Below, piece by piece: positions 8,157 to 18,200 of a DNA stretch of 64,000 nucleotides (position 1 is the stretch's first letter; every line of letters begins with the position of its first letter). Origin of the DNA: an uncultured Chryseobacterium sp. GTDB lineage: Bacteria; Bacteroidota; Bacteroidia; Flavobacteriales; Weeksellaceae. The notes below the pieces were generated by a model. It saw only the letters and a list, made by a program, of their open reading frames with translations, did not search any database and was not told the DNA's origin. The stretch covers positions 1-64,000 of the forward strand of contig NZ_CAKZIK010000069.1 of the NCBI RefSeq assembly GCF_936933875.1, written 5' to 3'. The translations under genes were made by a program, and so were the position numbers.

Positions 8157-9506
8157 ATGAAAAAAATAATTCTTTTAGCAATTTTAGGTATGGGTATCGT
8201 TTCCTGCACCACTCAAAAAAACTCAAAAACTATGGATTTACCTTCCGAATGGAAACACAACACCAATATTTATGAAGTCAACGTAAGGCAATACACCGAG
8301 GAAGGAACTTTCCGCGCGTTCGAAAAAGAAATGCCGCGTTTGAAAGCGATGGGTGTAAAAACCTTATGGTTTATGCCGATTACTCCAATTTCACAAAAAG
8401 TGAAGAAGGGAACAATGGGAAGTCCTTACGCAGCGCATGATTATACTTCTATCAATCCGGAATTCGGAACAATGGAAGATTTTAAACACATGGTTGATGA
8501 AGCGCACAAACTTGGCTTTAAAGTTATTATCGATTGGGTTGCGAATCACACAGGTTGGGATCACGTTTGGACAGTACAGCATCCCGATTGGTATATTCAC
8601 GATGCAGACGGAAAATTCCACATCGCTTCCGGAATGGATGATATTATAGAGTTGGATTACAAAAATCCTGCAATGCGACAGGGAATGATTGATGCCATGA
8701 AATTTTGGGTTCGCGAAACCAATATCGATGGGTTCCGTTGCGATTTAGCTTCTTGGGTTGAAGTAGATTTTTGGGCGCAGGCAAGACCGGAAGTCGAAAA
8801 AGTAAAACCGCTTTTTTGGTTAGGAGAATTTGATGAGCTTGAAAATCCGGAGTACGGAAAAGTATTCGATGCAAGTTATGTTTGGAGTTGGATGCACAAA
8901 ACTGAAGATTACAACAAGAAAAACCTTCCGCTTCAGGATTTGAAAGATTTGCTTCACAAATATTCTGCAATTGGCGATAGCTCAATGAGAGCTTGGTTTA
9001 CTTCCAACCACGATGAAAACTCTTGGAACGGAACAGAATATGAAAAGTACGGTGATTTGGCGAAACCTTTAGCAGTATTTTCTGCAACATGGAACGGCGT
9101 TCCGTTGATGTATTCCGGACAGGAATTGCCGATGAAAACAAAACGATTGGAATTTTTCGAAAAAGACCCAATTCCGTGGACAGGAACTTACGAATTGGCA
9201 GATTTCTACAAAACTTTACTGAATTTAAAATCTAACAATCCAGCTTTACGTGGAGGAGATCCTGCTGTAACAACATATCTTCTGAACACTTCGGCTAATG
9301 ATAAAATTTTATCCTACGTTCGTAAAAACGGAAAAGATGAGGTTTTGGTCGTTCTAAATATGTCAAAAGTTCCGGTGAATTTTAAAATAACCGACAGTCA
9401 GGTTTCCGGAAACTTTAAAAATGTTTTCACGGGTGCGAAGAGAGATTTCAATCAGGACAAAGGTTTCTCAATGAAAGTTGGTGAATATGCTGTTTTCGAG
9501 AAATAG
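8157..9506 (+). CDS. Alpha-amylase family (GH13) lipoprotein
   Basis: 449 residues with a lipobox ending at Cys17 (GMGIVSC). All four GH13 motifs are present: DWVANH (126-131), GFRCDLASW with nucleophile D196, LGEFDE with acid/base E224, and SNHDENS with D286. A C-terminal all-beta domain is also seen (about 370-449). It should hydrolyse or rearrange alpha-glucans or maltooligosaccharides at the cell envelope. Transcribed alone, with a good upstream promoter and a hairpin downstream. No SusCD neighbours are seen, so its role in polysaccharide uptake is uncertain. Confidence 0.9.
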   Translation: MKKIILLAILGMGIVSCTTQKNSKTMDLPSEWKHNTNIYEVNVRQYTEEGTFRAFEKEMPRLKAMGVKTLWFMPITPISQKVKKGTMGSPYAAHDYTSINPEFGTMEDFKHMVDEAHKLGFKVIIDWVANHTGWDHVWTVQHPDWYIHDADGKFHIASGMDDIIELDYKNPAMRQGMIDAMKFWVRETNIDGFRCDLASWVEVDFWAQARPEVEKVKPLFWLGEFDELENPEYGKVFDASYVWSWMHKTEDYNKKNLPLQDLKDLLHKYSAIGDSSMRAWFTSNHDENSWNGTEYEKYGDLAKPLAVFSATWNGVPLMYSGQELPMKTKRLEFFEKDPIPWTGTYELADFYKTLLNLKSNNPALRGGDPAVTTYLLNTSANDKILSYVRKNGKDEVLVVLNMSKVPVNFKITDSQVSGNFKNVFTGAKRDFNQDKGFSMKVGEYAVFEK

Positions 9507-9565
9507 AAAAACTTAAAAATGTCTTTGCAGTGTCACGCATAGACTGTAAAAAAAACATCAATAGG

Positions 9566-9583
9566 AACGGGCTTTAGCCCGTT
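9566..9583. terminator. Hairpin / intergenic repeat after the GH13 gene
   Basis: AACGGGC-TTTA-GCCCGTT hairpin followed by TTTCTTTTT. It can terminate the GH13 transcript. A partial second copy of the GGCTTTAGCC core occurs at about 9605-9615, and this core is a widespread intergenic motif in the group. Confidence 0.65.
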
Positions 9584-9621
9584 TTCTTTTTAAACATTCA
9601 GCGTGGCTTTAGCCTAAATTT

Positions 9622-9773
9622 AAAACCACAAAAGCTACAAAAGATTAAGTGCAAACAAACGTTATCAGAAGGAACACAAAAGTTAGAAAATCAAAGATTT
9701 TCATTTTTGTAAAATTGATGCACTTTATCTGTTCCATCTTTAATTATTAAAAATTCTTTTGTGACTTTTGTGG
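9622..9773. repeat. Intergenic palindromic element, copy 1
   Basis: Outer arms near 9622-9642 (AACCACAAAAGCTACAAAAG) and 9753-9772 are complementary except for two positions. The centre is the imperfect palindrome GAAAATCAAAGATTTTC (9686-9702). The same core with similar outer arms recurs at 61500-61516. It fills the stretch between the GH13 gene and the GreA-like gene. No gene is seen in it. Confidence 0.65.
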
Positions 9774-9788
9774 TTACAAAATTCCGAT

Positions 9789-10229
9789 ATGGATAAATCA
9801 AAAATTTTAGAACTCGTAAAACAAAAAGTTTCCGAAAAAATTCAGATACTGGAAAACTTGATTGCCGAAACCCGGGAATCCAACAACGACACTAAAAGTT
9901 CGATGGGGGACAAATACGAAACCAGCCGCGAAATGTTGCAACAGGAAATCAACAACCTGCAAATTCAGCTCAATGAAAATATGAAATCTCTACAAATTCT
10001 AAATTCAATTCAGAAAAATGTGCACAAAACTGTTGGTTTGGGAAGTTTTGTACAAACAGAAAAAGGAAAATTTTTTATTGCCGTTTCTTTAGGAGAAATC
10101 AATTTCGAAAATCAAAAAATATTTATCGTTTCTCCCGAAAGTCCATTGGCCAAAGCAATGCACGGAAAATCTGAAAATGATACGTTTTCACTTAATAATT
10201 TAAACCAAGAAATCCAAAAAATTTGGTAA
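9789..10229 (+). CDS. GreA/GreB-like protein
   Basis: About 146 residues. The N-terminal ~75 are a predicted coiled coil (KILELVKQKVSEKIQILENLIAE...). The C-terminal half carries the GreA/GreB pattern GLGSFVQTEKGKFFIAVSLGE...SPLAKAMHGKSENDTF, corresponding to the FKBP-like domain. I chose the ATG at 9789 rather than the one at 9768, because the earlier one lies in the intergenic repeat. It may bind RNA polymerase through its secondary channel. The coiled-coil tip lacks an obvious DD/DE acidic pair, so transcript-cleavage activity is doubtful. Confidence 0.65.
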   Translation: MDKSKILELVKQKVSEKIQILENLIAETRESNNDTKSSMGDKYETSREMLQQEINNLQIQLNENMKSLQILNSIQKNVHKTVGLGSFVQTEKGKFFIAVSLGEINFENQKIFIVSPESPLAKAMHGKSENDTFSLNNLNQEIQKIW

Positions 10230-10236
10230 TTTTGAC

Positions 10237-10269
10237 AACCCTTTCAGTAATCAAAACACTGAAAGGGTT
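10237..10269 (+). terminator. Rho-independent terminator
   Basis: Perfect 12-bp arms AACCCTTTCAGT / ACTGAAAGGGTT, loop of nine bases, between the GreA-like gene and thyA. Confidence 0.85.
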
Positions 10270-10312
10270 TCATTCAGAACATTAAACCCTAAACACATAA
10301 CCCGAGACCTTC

Positions 10313-11107
10313 ATGCAAAATTACCTTGATTTACTGCAGCATATTTTAGACAACGGAACCGATAAAACCGACAGAACCGGAACCGGAACACGAAGCGTTT
10401 TCGGCTATCAGTTGCGTTACGATTTGAGCAAGGGTTTCCCTTTGGTTACGACGAAAAAAGTGCATTTAAAGTCGATTATTTATGAATTGCTGTGGTTTCT
10501 GAAAGGAGATACGAATATTAAATATCTTACAGACAACGGAGTTTCTATTTGGAATGAATGGGCCGATGAAAATGGGGATTTGGGTCCTGTTTACGGAGCA
10601 CAGTGGAGGAGTTGGAGAGGAGCCGATGATAAAGTGGTGGACCAATTTGCTGAAGTAATTGAACAAATCAAGAAAAATCCGGATTCCCGAAGATTAATTG
10701 TTTCTGCGTGGAATGCCGCAGAAATACCGAATATGGCTTTAGCGCCATGTCACGCACTGTTTCAGTTTTATGTTGCGCATGGAAAATTATCGCTGCAGTT
10801 ATACCAAAGAAGTGCGGATGTATTTCTTGGAGTGCCTTTCAACATTGCGAGTTATGCCTTGTTGTTGATGATGGTTGCGCAGGTTTGCGACCTCGAAGTT
10901 GGAGATTACGTTCATACTTTCGGAGATGTACATATTTATAATAACCATTTCGAGCAGGTTAAAAAACAGTTATCACGCGACCCGAAACCGCTTCCAATCA
11001 TGAAAATCAATCCGAATGTAAAGGATATTTTCAGTTTTGATTTTGAGGATTTCGAACTCGAAAATTACGACCCACATCCGGGAATTAAGGCGCCAGTTGC
11101 GGTGTAG
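10313..11107 (+). CDS. thyA: Thymidylate synthase
   Basis: 264 residues, the same length as E. coli ThyA. Converts dUMP to dTMP with methylene-tetrahydrofolate. The catalytic Cys146 sits in ALAPCHALFQF. RTGTGTRSVFG (dUMP phosphate contact), RRLIVSAWN and QRSADVFLGVPFNIASYALL are all intact, and the protein ends in the usual IKAPVAV. Preceded by a terminator, so probably transcribed from its own promoter and together with the downstream lipoprotein gene 13 bases away. Confidence 0.97.
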   Translation: MQNYLDLLQHILDNGTDKTDRTGTGTRSVFGYQLRYDLSKGFPLVTTKKVHLKSIIYELLWFLKGDTNIKYLTDNGVSIWNEWADENGDLGPVYGAQWRSWRGADDKVVDQFAEVIEQIKKNPDSRRLIVSAWNAAEIPNMALAPCHALFQFYVAHGKLSLQLYQRSADVFLGVPFNIASYALLLMMVAQVCDLEVGDYVHTFGDVHIYNNHFEQVKKQLSRDPKPLPIMKINPNVKDIFSFDFEDFELENYDPHPGIKAPVAV

Positions 11108-11120
11108 AATCAGAACTCTA

Positions 11121-12038
11121 ATGAAAAGAATTATTCTTTTTAGTTTAACTTTCCTTTTGCTTGTTTTTCTTCAATGCAAAAAAGAAGAAAAGAAAAATGA
11201 GCAGGTGTTTGCTGAAGATTTGGTGGTGACGCTTGGTCCAAAAGGAAAACCTGTTCTGGATACATTTGCTGTTCCTGAACATCTGAAAGATATTGTAAAA
11301 ACGATTTCCTACAACAATATTTATGAAACAGAAGTTCGTCCTAAAGGTGATGATGAATTGCCTTTTTATTCCGAATTTTTAAAACTGAAATCAAAAGCTT
11401 CCGAGAAAGCACTTTTGCAGTTGACCAATAACAAAAATAAAGTTGTTGCAGTTTATGCATCCACTGCATTAATCGAACGAAATCCCAAATTTGCAGAATG
11501 CACTTTTCAAAAATTTGTAAATACAAAGGATTCTGTTTACATTATGAACGGATGTCTAGTAGGTTATGAAAATGCATCGGACGAAATTTACTGGAGCTAT
11601 TATTACAGACTGAAACCGGAACAGTTTGCAAAAGATAAAACCTTACAAAAACTGGACAGCCTGACTATTTATAGCAAAAACTCGTCAGAGCTTTTACTTT
11701 CTACGGCTTTGAAAAACAGAAGATATCCAATTCCTTTCAACCGCAGAATTCAGCAGTTGGCTTTCACTGAAAAGCGTATACCGGCGATGTTTTACCTGAG
11801 TAATTGGTATAAGGGAATTTATTCCGAAAAACTTCAAAAAGAATTTAAAAATGTCTATTTAACAGACACCATTTATACTGGAAGAAAGCTGGTTTATTTT
11901 ACCGAGTTACTTTCCTTCAAAAATCCTGCGAACAAAGCATTTATTTTGCAGTGTCTAAAAGAAGATTCAACATTAACGGACGAGTTTACTGTAAGTTCAC
12001 AACTGGAAAGCAACGGCGTTTTTCCGCATGAACATTGA
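11121..12038 (+). CDS. Hypothetical lipoprotein
   Basis: I place the start at the ATG at 11121 because MKRIILFSLTFLLLVFLQC is a textbook lipoprotein signal with Cys19. The longer frame upstream would overlap thyA and bury the signal. The mature ~287 residues are mostly helical, with LKSKASEKALLQLTNNKNKVVAVYASTALIERNP suggesting HEAT-like helical pairs. No catalytic motif recognised. It follows thyA by 13 bases and may be co-transcribed. Confidence 0.7.
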   Translation: MKRIILFSLTFLLLVFLQCKKEEKKNEQVFAEDLVVTLGPKGKPVLDTFAVPEHLKDIVKTISYNNIYETEVRPKGDDELPFYSEFLKLKSKASEKALLQLTNNKNKVVAVYASTALIERNPKFAECTFQKFVNTKDSVYIMNGCLVGYENASDEIYWSYYYRLKPEQFAKDKTLQKLDSLTIYSKNSSELLLSTALKNRRYPIPFNRRIQQLAFTEKRIPAMFYLSNWYKGIYSEKLQKEFKNVYLTDTIYTGRKLVYFTELLSFKNPANKAFILQCLKEDSTLTDEFTVSSQLESNGVFPHEH

Positions 12039-12109
12039 TTCTTTCATTTTGAAATATTTGCAGTAATTATTTTTTTAAATTTCGGCGCGATTTTTACTAT
12101 AATTCAATT

Positions 12110-12334
12110 ATGAAATCACTCAAAATCAATCTCGAAGACAACACTAATTTCGAAAAACTGACAGAACTTTTAATTCAAATTAAACGAATAAAGTCTGTGG
12201 AAATAATTGACGATGCTCAATCTGAAAGCGATTTAAAGAAAGCCTACGCCAAAAGTAAAGAGCAGCTAAAAAATGTCGAATATGAAACTTTGGTGAACGA
12301 TATTTTCGATACTTTTCTGAAGAAAAAACCTTAA
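12110..12334 (+). CDS. Small hypothetical protein, antitoxin-like
   Basis: 74 residues: a beta-strand (SLKINLEDN), a helix (FEKLTELLIQIKRIKSVEII), then a charged helix (ESDLKKAYAKSKEQLKNVEYETLVNDIF). This size and layout resemble small type II antitoxins with an N-terminal dimerisation part, but no toxin gene is next to it. Orphan; function unknown. Confidence 0.5.
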   Translation: MKSLKINLEDNTNFEKLTELLIQIKRIKSVEIIDDAQSESDLKKAYAKSKEQLKNVEYETLVNDIFDTFLKKKP

Positions 12335-12419
12335 AATTTATTCTTTTTTAATCCTTAATTAAGGCATATTCTCTATGTCTTTCATAAAGTTTTTTCTAAA
12401 TTCGTATAAAAATTTTACA

Positions 12420-13745
12420 ATGAGTTTTGGAATTGAAGCAGCAAGTTTTTACGTCCCTTCGTTATATTTAGAAATCAAAGATTTAGCCGAAAAAAGAGGC
12501 GTTGAGCCTGCAAAACTGGAAAAAGGTTTAGGCTTACATAAAATGGCTGTGAACGACGTTCACGAAGATGCCGCAACTTTCGCCGCAGAAGCATTACTGA
12601 AATTAATCCGCGATTACAACATCAATCCACACGAAGTTTCCCGCATTTATCTTGGGACTGAAAGTGCATTGGATGCTGCAAAACCTACAGCCACGTTTGC
12701 GATGCAGATGGTCGAAAAAGTTTTAGCGGAAGAATTTGGTGAACGCGTTTTCAAAAATACCGATGTTGTAGACCTTACTTTTGCCTGTGTTGGCGCTGTA
12801 GATGCTTTGCACAACTGTTTGGACTTTGTCCGTGCAAATCCGGGTAAGAAAGCGGTTGTCATTTCTTCGGATTATGCAAAATATGAACTCGCTTCTTCCG
12901 GAGAATATACGCAAGGAGGAGGAGCGGTTGCAGTTTTGGTTTCCAATCATCCGAAATTGCTGGAGATTGAAAATGTTTGGGGCGTTGCTACAGAAAGTGT
13001 TTTTGATTTTTTTAAGCCGAGAAGAGCAGCAAATAAAGGAGATTTAACTTCTGCAACGGATTTAATGCCCGATAAACTCGAAATTTTTACTGATGAACCG
13101 GTTTTCGACGGACAATATTCCAACCAGTGTTATCAGGACAGAATTCGTGAGGCTTATGATCATTACAAGCTTCAAACGAATCAAACAAAACCTTATGAAG
13201 ACTGGCGTTATTTGATTTTCCATTTGCCTTATGCCTTCCACGGGAAAAGAGTTTTTACAGAAATTTTTAGTCTTGAAAATAATTTGCCTTATACAAATGC
13301 GGATGAGCAAAAGGCGATCGCAAAATCTGAAGATTATTTAAAATTCATCAACGAAAAAATTGAGCCTTCGCAACGCGCAAGTTCTGAAATTGGGAATATG
13401 TACACGGCTTCGATTTTCATGGCGATGCTTTCAGCATTTCAGTCGAGTTTTGATAATGGCGAAGATTTAACGCATCAGAAATTTGGATTTTTAGGTTACG
13501 GAAGCGGTTCGAAATCAAAAGTTTTTGTGGGAAAAGTAGGAGAGCAGTGGAAAGATGTTGTTGAAAAATGGAATCTTTTCGAATCGTTGAAAAACAGAAA
13601 AGCCATCGATTTTGAAACCTATGAAAAACTTCACAGAAAACAACTTTCAGATTCAGTAAATCCTGAATATAAAGGTTTTGGTCTTATTGATGTTGAAAAA
13701 GAAAACCCGGTTTTGGTGGGAGCAAGAACTTACGGATACAGATAA
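12420..13745 (+). CDS. mvaS: Hydroxymethylglutaryl-CoA synthase family protein
   Basis: 441 residues from the ATG at 12420 (an in-frame ATG at 12375 would add a poor 15-residue extension). Condenses acetyl-CoA with acetoacetyl-CoA in the mevalonate route to isoprenoids. The catalytic triad is visible: E81 (LGTES), C123 (DLTFACVGA) and the His in HLPYAFHGKR. GNMYTASIFMAMLSAF and GSGSKSKVF are also family signatures. Single gene followed by an imperfect terminator hairpin. Confidence 0.87.
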   Translation: MSFGIEAASFYVPSLYLEIKDLAEKRGVEPAKLEKGLGLHKMAVNDVHEDAATFAAEALLKLIRDYNINPHEVSRIYLGTESALDAAKPTATFAMQMVEKVLAEEFGERVFKNTDVVDLTFACVGAVDALHNCLDFVRANPGKKAVVISSDYAKYELASSGEYTQGGGAVAVLVSNHPKLLEIENVWGVATESVFDFFKPRRAANKGDLTSATDLMPDKLEIFTDEPVFDGQYSNQCYQDRIREAYDHYKLQTNQTKPYEDWRYLIFHLPYAFHGKRVFTEIFSLENNLPYTNADEQKAIAKSEDYLKFINEKIEPSQRASSEIGNMYTASIFMAMLSAFQSSFDNGEDLTHQKFGFLGYGSGSKSKVFVGKVGEQWKDVVEKWNLFESLKNRKAIDFETYEKLHRKQLSDSVNPEYKGFGLIDVEKENPVLVGARTYGYR

Positions 13746-13785
13746 TTTTCGAATAGGCTTTCACCGAAAATTTTAATAAAAACGA

Positions 13786-13820
13786 AATCCTTTCGGAGTT
13801 TAAGACTCTGAAAGGGTTTT
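13786..13820 (+). terminator. Terminator after mvaS
   Basis: Arms AATCCTTTCGGAGT and ACTCTGAAAGGGTT pair with two non-canonical positions around a TTAAG loop and are followed by TTTTAG. Confidence 0.7.
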
Positions 13821-13832
13821 TAGTTTCGCATC

Positions 13833-13865
13833 ACTTTGTCAAAGTTTAAAAATCTTTGACAAAGT
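13833..13865 (-). terminator. Hairpin after the symporter gene
   Basis: ACTTTGTCAAAG (13833-13844) and CTTTGACAAAGT (13854-13865) are exact complements around a nine-base loop. It lies just past the end of the minus-strand symporter gene and probably acts as its terminator. Confidence 0.6.
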
Positions 13866-13873
13866 TTTCAAGT

Positions 13874-15091
13874 TTAAACTTCCACAAATTTCTCACCCGA
13901 AATTTTCGTGACAAACATCGCGGCGACGGTATCTCCGGTTGCATTCAAAACAGTTGCTAAAGGATCGACCAAAGTTCCAATAATCATCACAGCCGGAATG
14001 GCTTCCTGTGGCAAATCATACACCGAAATCATCAGCATTTCACCAATGTAACCACCGTTCGGAATTCCACCAGCAACAATACTCACGAAAATCGTTATTC
14101 CTAATGCTAAAAGTAAGTTTGAGGGTTCAAAAAAATCGCGGCCAATAATCAGAAATGCCACATAAATTTTAATGATAGAAGACATCGAAGAGCCGTTTTT
14201 ATGCAAGGTACTTCCAATCGGAATGACAATATTGGCAATCTTACCCGGAATTCCAATGTTTTGTGCTGCCTGAAGATTTGCAGGCATTGTCGCAAAACTG
14301 CTGCAGGTAGAAATTGCTGTTAAAGATGGATAAATATTGTTCGGCCAAAATTTTTGCACTCCACGTTTTCCGTCTGCTAGAAACGCATATAAAGTAAAAA
14401 ATACGAAGAAATATATGATTCCGGCTACATAATACAAACCAAGTGGTTTTGCATAGAAACCAAAAAGTTGAGGACCAACGGTTGCAACCTGATACGCAAA
14501 ATAGGCTCCCAAACCAATTGGTGCAGCTTTCATCACCAAAAGAAGAAGTTCCTTCATGACCTCATATCCGGATTGGATAAAAGCGGCAAAAGTTTTTCCG
14601 GATTCTCCACTTTTTCGAACCGCAGTTCCTGTAAGAAAGGCAAAAATGAGCAACGCCAACATGTTTTTACGCGAGAATAGATCAGCAAATTCTCCCACAG
14701 TGAAGAAACTTACAATTTTGTCTCCCCAAGTTGTTTCGTCGCCAGAATTTTCCAGGATTTCTTTTCCGGTGGAACCAATTGCTTCAGTTGGAAAAAAGTA
14801 AACCGCCACAATAGTGAAAAGTGCTGCAATGATGATGAACAAAAGAAAGGTGAAGATCATCGAAATCAAGATTTTCCCAAAATTTGAATGCTGCTCAACA
14901 GAACCAATAGAGTTGGCTACTGCGAAAAAAACCAACGGCACAACGCTGACAAAAAGAAGATTCAGAAAAATATCGCCTAATGGTTTTAGATATTCTACGA
15001 TTGTTGGAAAAAATATTCCGATAAGACTTCCAATGATAATCCCAATAAGCAACTGTATAATGCCTGAATAATTTTTCAGAATTTTCTTCAT
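13874..15091 (-). CDS. Dicarboxylate/amino acid:cation symporter
   Basis: 405-residue inner-membrane protein of the GltP/DctA (SDF) family that imports glutamate, aspartate or C4-dicarboxylates with Na+ or H+. About eight hydrophobic helices plus the two re-entrant hairpins: the serine-rich AISTCSSFATMPAN in HP1, PNGGYIGEM in HP2, and VDPLATVLNATGDTVAAM in TM8 with the substrate-binding Asp and Asn. Which substrate it takes cannot be told. Transcribed alone and convergent with mvaS. Confidence 0.88.
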   Translation of the reverse strand: MKKILKNYSGIIQLLIGIIIGSLIGIFFPTIVEYLKPLGDIFLNLLFVSVVPLVFFAVANSIGSVEQHSNFGKILISMIFTFLLFIIIAALFTIVAVYFFPTEAIGSTGKEILENSGDETTWGDKIVSFFTVGEFADLFSRKNMLALLIFAFLTGTAVRKSGESGKTFAAFIQSGYEVMKELLLLVMKAAPIGLGAYFAYQVATVGPQLFGFYAKPLGLYYVAGIIYFFVFFTLYAFLADGKRGVQKFWPNNIYPSLTAISTCSSFATMPANLQAAQNIGIPGKIANIVIPIGSTLHKNGSSMSSIIKIYVAFLIIGRDFFEPSNLLLALGITIFVSIVAGGIPNGGYIGEMLMISVYDLPQEAIPAVMIIGTLVDPLATVLNATGDTVAAMFVTKISGEKFVEV

Positions 15092-15214
15092 AAAATAACA
15101 AGTTTCATCAAAGATAATTTATTTTTTGTATTGAAAACGGTGTTTTTCCCGTTGTAATAACTTGAAAAATAAAGTTTATATTTTAGTAATTTAGCATTCG
15201 AAATTCTAATAACC

Positions 15215-18200
15215 TTGAAAAGAAAATTATTTTTTATTTTATTCTGCATCTTTATTTTGTGCAACAAATTTTATGCGCAAAGCTGCACTGTATCGGCTGT
15301 TGCTAAAGATGTACAGGGAAATGAAAACGTCACTATAGATTGTGCTTATCCGTTAACCAATAACAAGACCTGTCTTAATCTCACAGCAGAATATTCTAAA
15401 ATTTATTCAACGACATCTTATAGCGTAAGTGCAGAGACTTATGCTCCGATAATCCCTTACAATCAGGGAACGCCGTTAAATGCTAATTTTGACGATGTTT
15501 TTTCACAACAGATTGTGCTGCCTTTCAATTTTTGTTTTTATGGAAGTGGTTTTAATCTTTTGTCGATTGGCTCCAACGGAATTGTAACTTTTGAAAATCA
15601 GGCAGGAAATATCAATTATCCTAATATTCAAGCGGATGTTCCTAGTCCTTTGTTGCCGAAAAATTCTATTTATGGTGTTTATCAGGATTTGGTTTTTTCG
15701 AATACTGATGACTCTGAAATTTATTATTCAACAATAGGAACTGCGCCTTGCAGAAAGTTTGTCATCAATTTTTATAAAGGAAGACTTGCAGGTTGTGATA
15801 CCCGAATTTCTTCCCAGATTGTTCTTCATGAAGGAACCAATGAAATTGAGGTTTTTGTTGAAGACAAACCACTTCCTTGTGCAACGGCAAAATTTAAAGA
15901 ATCTTTAATAGGAATTTTGAACGGCACCGGAACGGTTGGAACTGTTCCTCCAGGTAGAAATACTGGAGTTTGGGCTGCTCAGAACGAAGCATGGAAATTC
16001 ACGCCTAACGGAAACGAAATTGTTCCAACTTTTTCATGGAAAAACAGTGCGAATCAGTATGTTGGAAATTCGCAGCAGATTTCGGTTTGTCCAAGCAAAA
16101 ATGATATTTTTACCCTAATTGTTAATTATAATAATTGTGGAAACAACTATGAGCTTACGGATACCATTGCTGTCAATTTTGCTTCGGATTTTCCATTAGC
16201 AAAGGATTTTACACAGGTTTTTTGTAACGCTGCAGCTTCACAACCTGTCAATTTGAATGATTATCAGCCAAATGTTTCCATTAATCCTCCCTCAAATTTT
16301 AATTTTACCTATCACAATTCTTTAGCTGAAGCACAATCGGGTGCAAATCCGCAACCGGCAAATATTGCAATATCTGGAAATGCTACTTATTTTGTCCGGA
16401 TTGAAAACAAAAACGATCCCACCTGTTTCCGTGTTGCAGTTTTGAAATTGGAATTTATTTCGAACAGTTTATTAACCACAACGGTAAAAATCTGTGACCT
16501 GAATGGAGATGGAATTGAAAACAACTACAGGCTTTCCCAACTCAACACTCAGCTATTTTCTCCTGGAATTACCGGCACTATTACTTACTATCTTTCTCAG
16601 AACGATGCTACTAATAATATAGGAGTAGTTACTGCAGCAAATATTACCTCTTCAACACAACTTTGGGTAAAACTGAAATCCGGTTCGTGTGAGAAGATTT
16701 ATGGCCCAATTTCTGTGAGTTTTAGTTCAGGACCCACTGTAAATTCTCCCGTTTCATTTTCAGAAACAATGTGCGATGTAAAAGGGGATGGAATGGAACC
16801 ATACACCTTTACGTCCATTAATCCTTTAATTACAGCAGATCCAAATGTTACCATCGAATATTTTGCTACATACAATCAGGCTTATTCCGGAACTTCAATA
16901 CCTCTTTCGTCCATTACGGAAGGAACGGTTAAAATTTATGCGAGAGTGGAAGATAACAGCGGTTGTTTTTCTATTGCAGAAATTAATCTTACCGTAATTT
17001 TCACTAAAGTTATTGCAAACAGCAAAACGGCTTATGTATGTTTTGATGGAAGTGAAGACAAATCTTTTGATTTGAATGCGCTTTCTCAGGGAATGCTTAT
17101 TGATCCGCTTACTGGTATAGATATTACCTTTTATAAAGATTATTATGAAGCTGTAGCAGGTACTGTAAATTTTCAAATTTCACCCATACAAACTATCACA
17201 GGAAACGGAAACACTGTTACACAAAGTTATTGGGTAAGGTTTGCTTTATCCGACCAGTGTTATACAGTTCGCGAAATTGTGGTGGCTTTATATCATCCGG
17301 AAGCGATAAAAAGCCAGTTTAAGGTTTGTGATCTAAATAATGATAATACCGAAAATGTAAATCTCACACAGTTTTCAGGTCAAATTGTGGGTTCACAAGC
17401 GGCAACGGTTACGTATTTCAACAGTCAGAGTGATGCGCAGCAAAATAGCAATGCCCTTACTTCTGCTACAATAAACTCCACTGCGCAGTTTTGGGCAAGA
17501 ATTGAATCTCACGGGTGTATTGAGTCTTATCCGATTACCGTTTCATTAACTCCGGTTCCGGTTGTTGCGGCTTTAATTACCAAAAATCAGGGTACAAAAT
17601 GCGATAACAACAGTGATGGAGCAGAAGTATATGATTTAACAAAGCTCTATAGCGAAATTTACAGTGGAACAGATGCGGTATCTTTTAATTTTTATCTTAA
17701 ATATGATGCAGCAACTGATACTTTTTCAGATTACGTTAACAATCCTGCTCAATTTCCAATTGATACCAACACCACAGTTTATGCGAAGGTTACGAATGCC
17801 AACAATTGTTCTTCAGTAAGTAAAATTGTAATTATTACAGACTTTTTCCCGGCAATTAAACTGAATCAGGATGCTGTTTTGAAAAAATGCGATTTTAATT
17901 TCAATCTTCAGGAGAAATTTGATTTAACAGAGGCCACTTCTCAAATTTTTAATCAGTCGCAGAATTCTGTTCAGCTTTCCAACATTAAAATTACCTATCA
18001 TACAACTGAGATTGAGGCAAATGCAGGAACACCTCAAATTAGTTCAGTTCAAACAACTTTACAGTCGCAAATTATTGTTTGGGCAAGATTTACGGATAAT
18101 TTGGGATGTTATTCGATTGCTCCAATTTTGCTCAAAACGTATCTTCCACCCAAAGCTATTAACTCTTCCATCACCGTTTGCGACAGTAATTTGGATGGAA

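Noticed and set aside
12110..12334. Toxin-antitoxin pair
   Set aside because: The small protein looks antitoxin-like but neither neighbour is a toxin.
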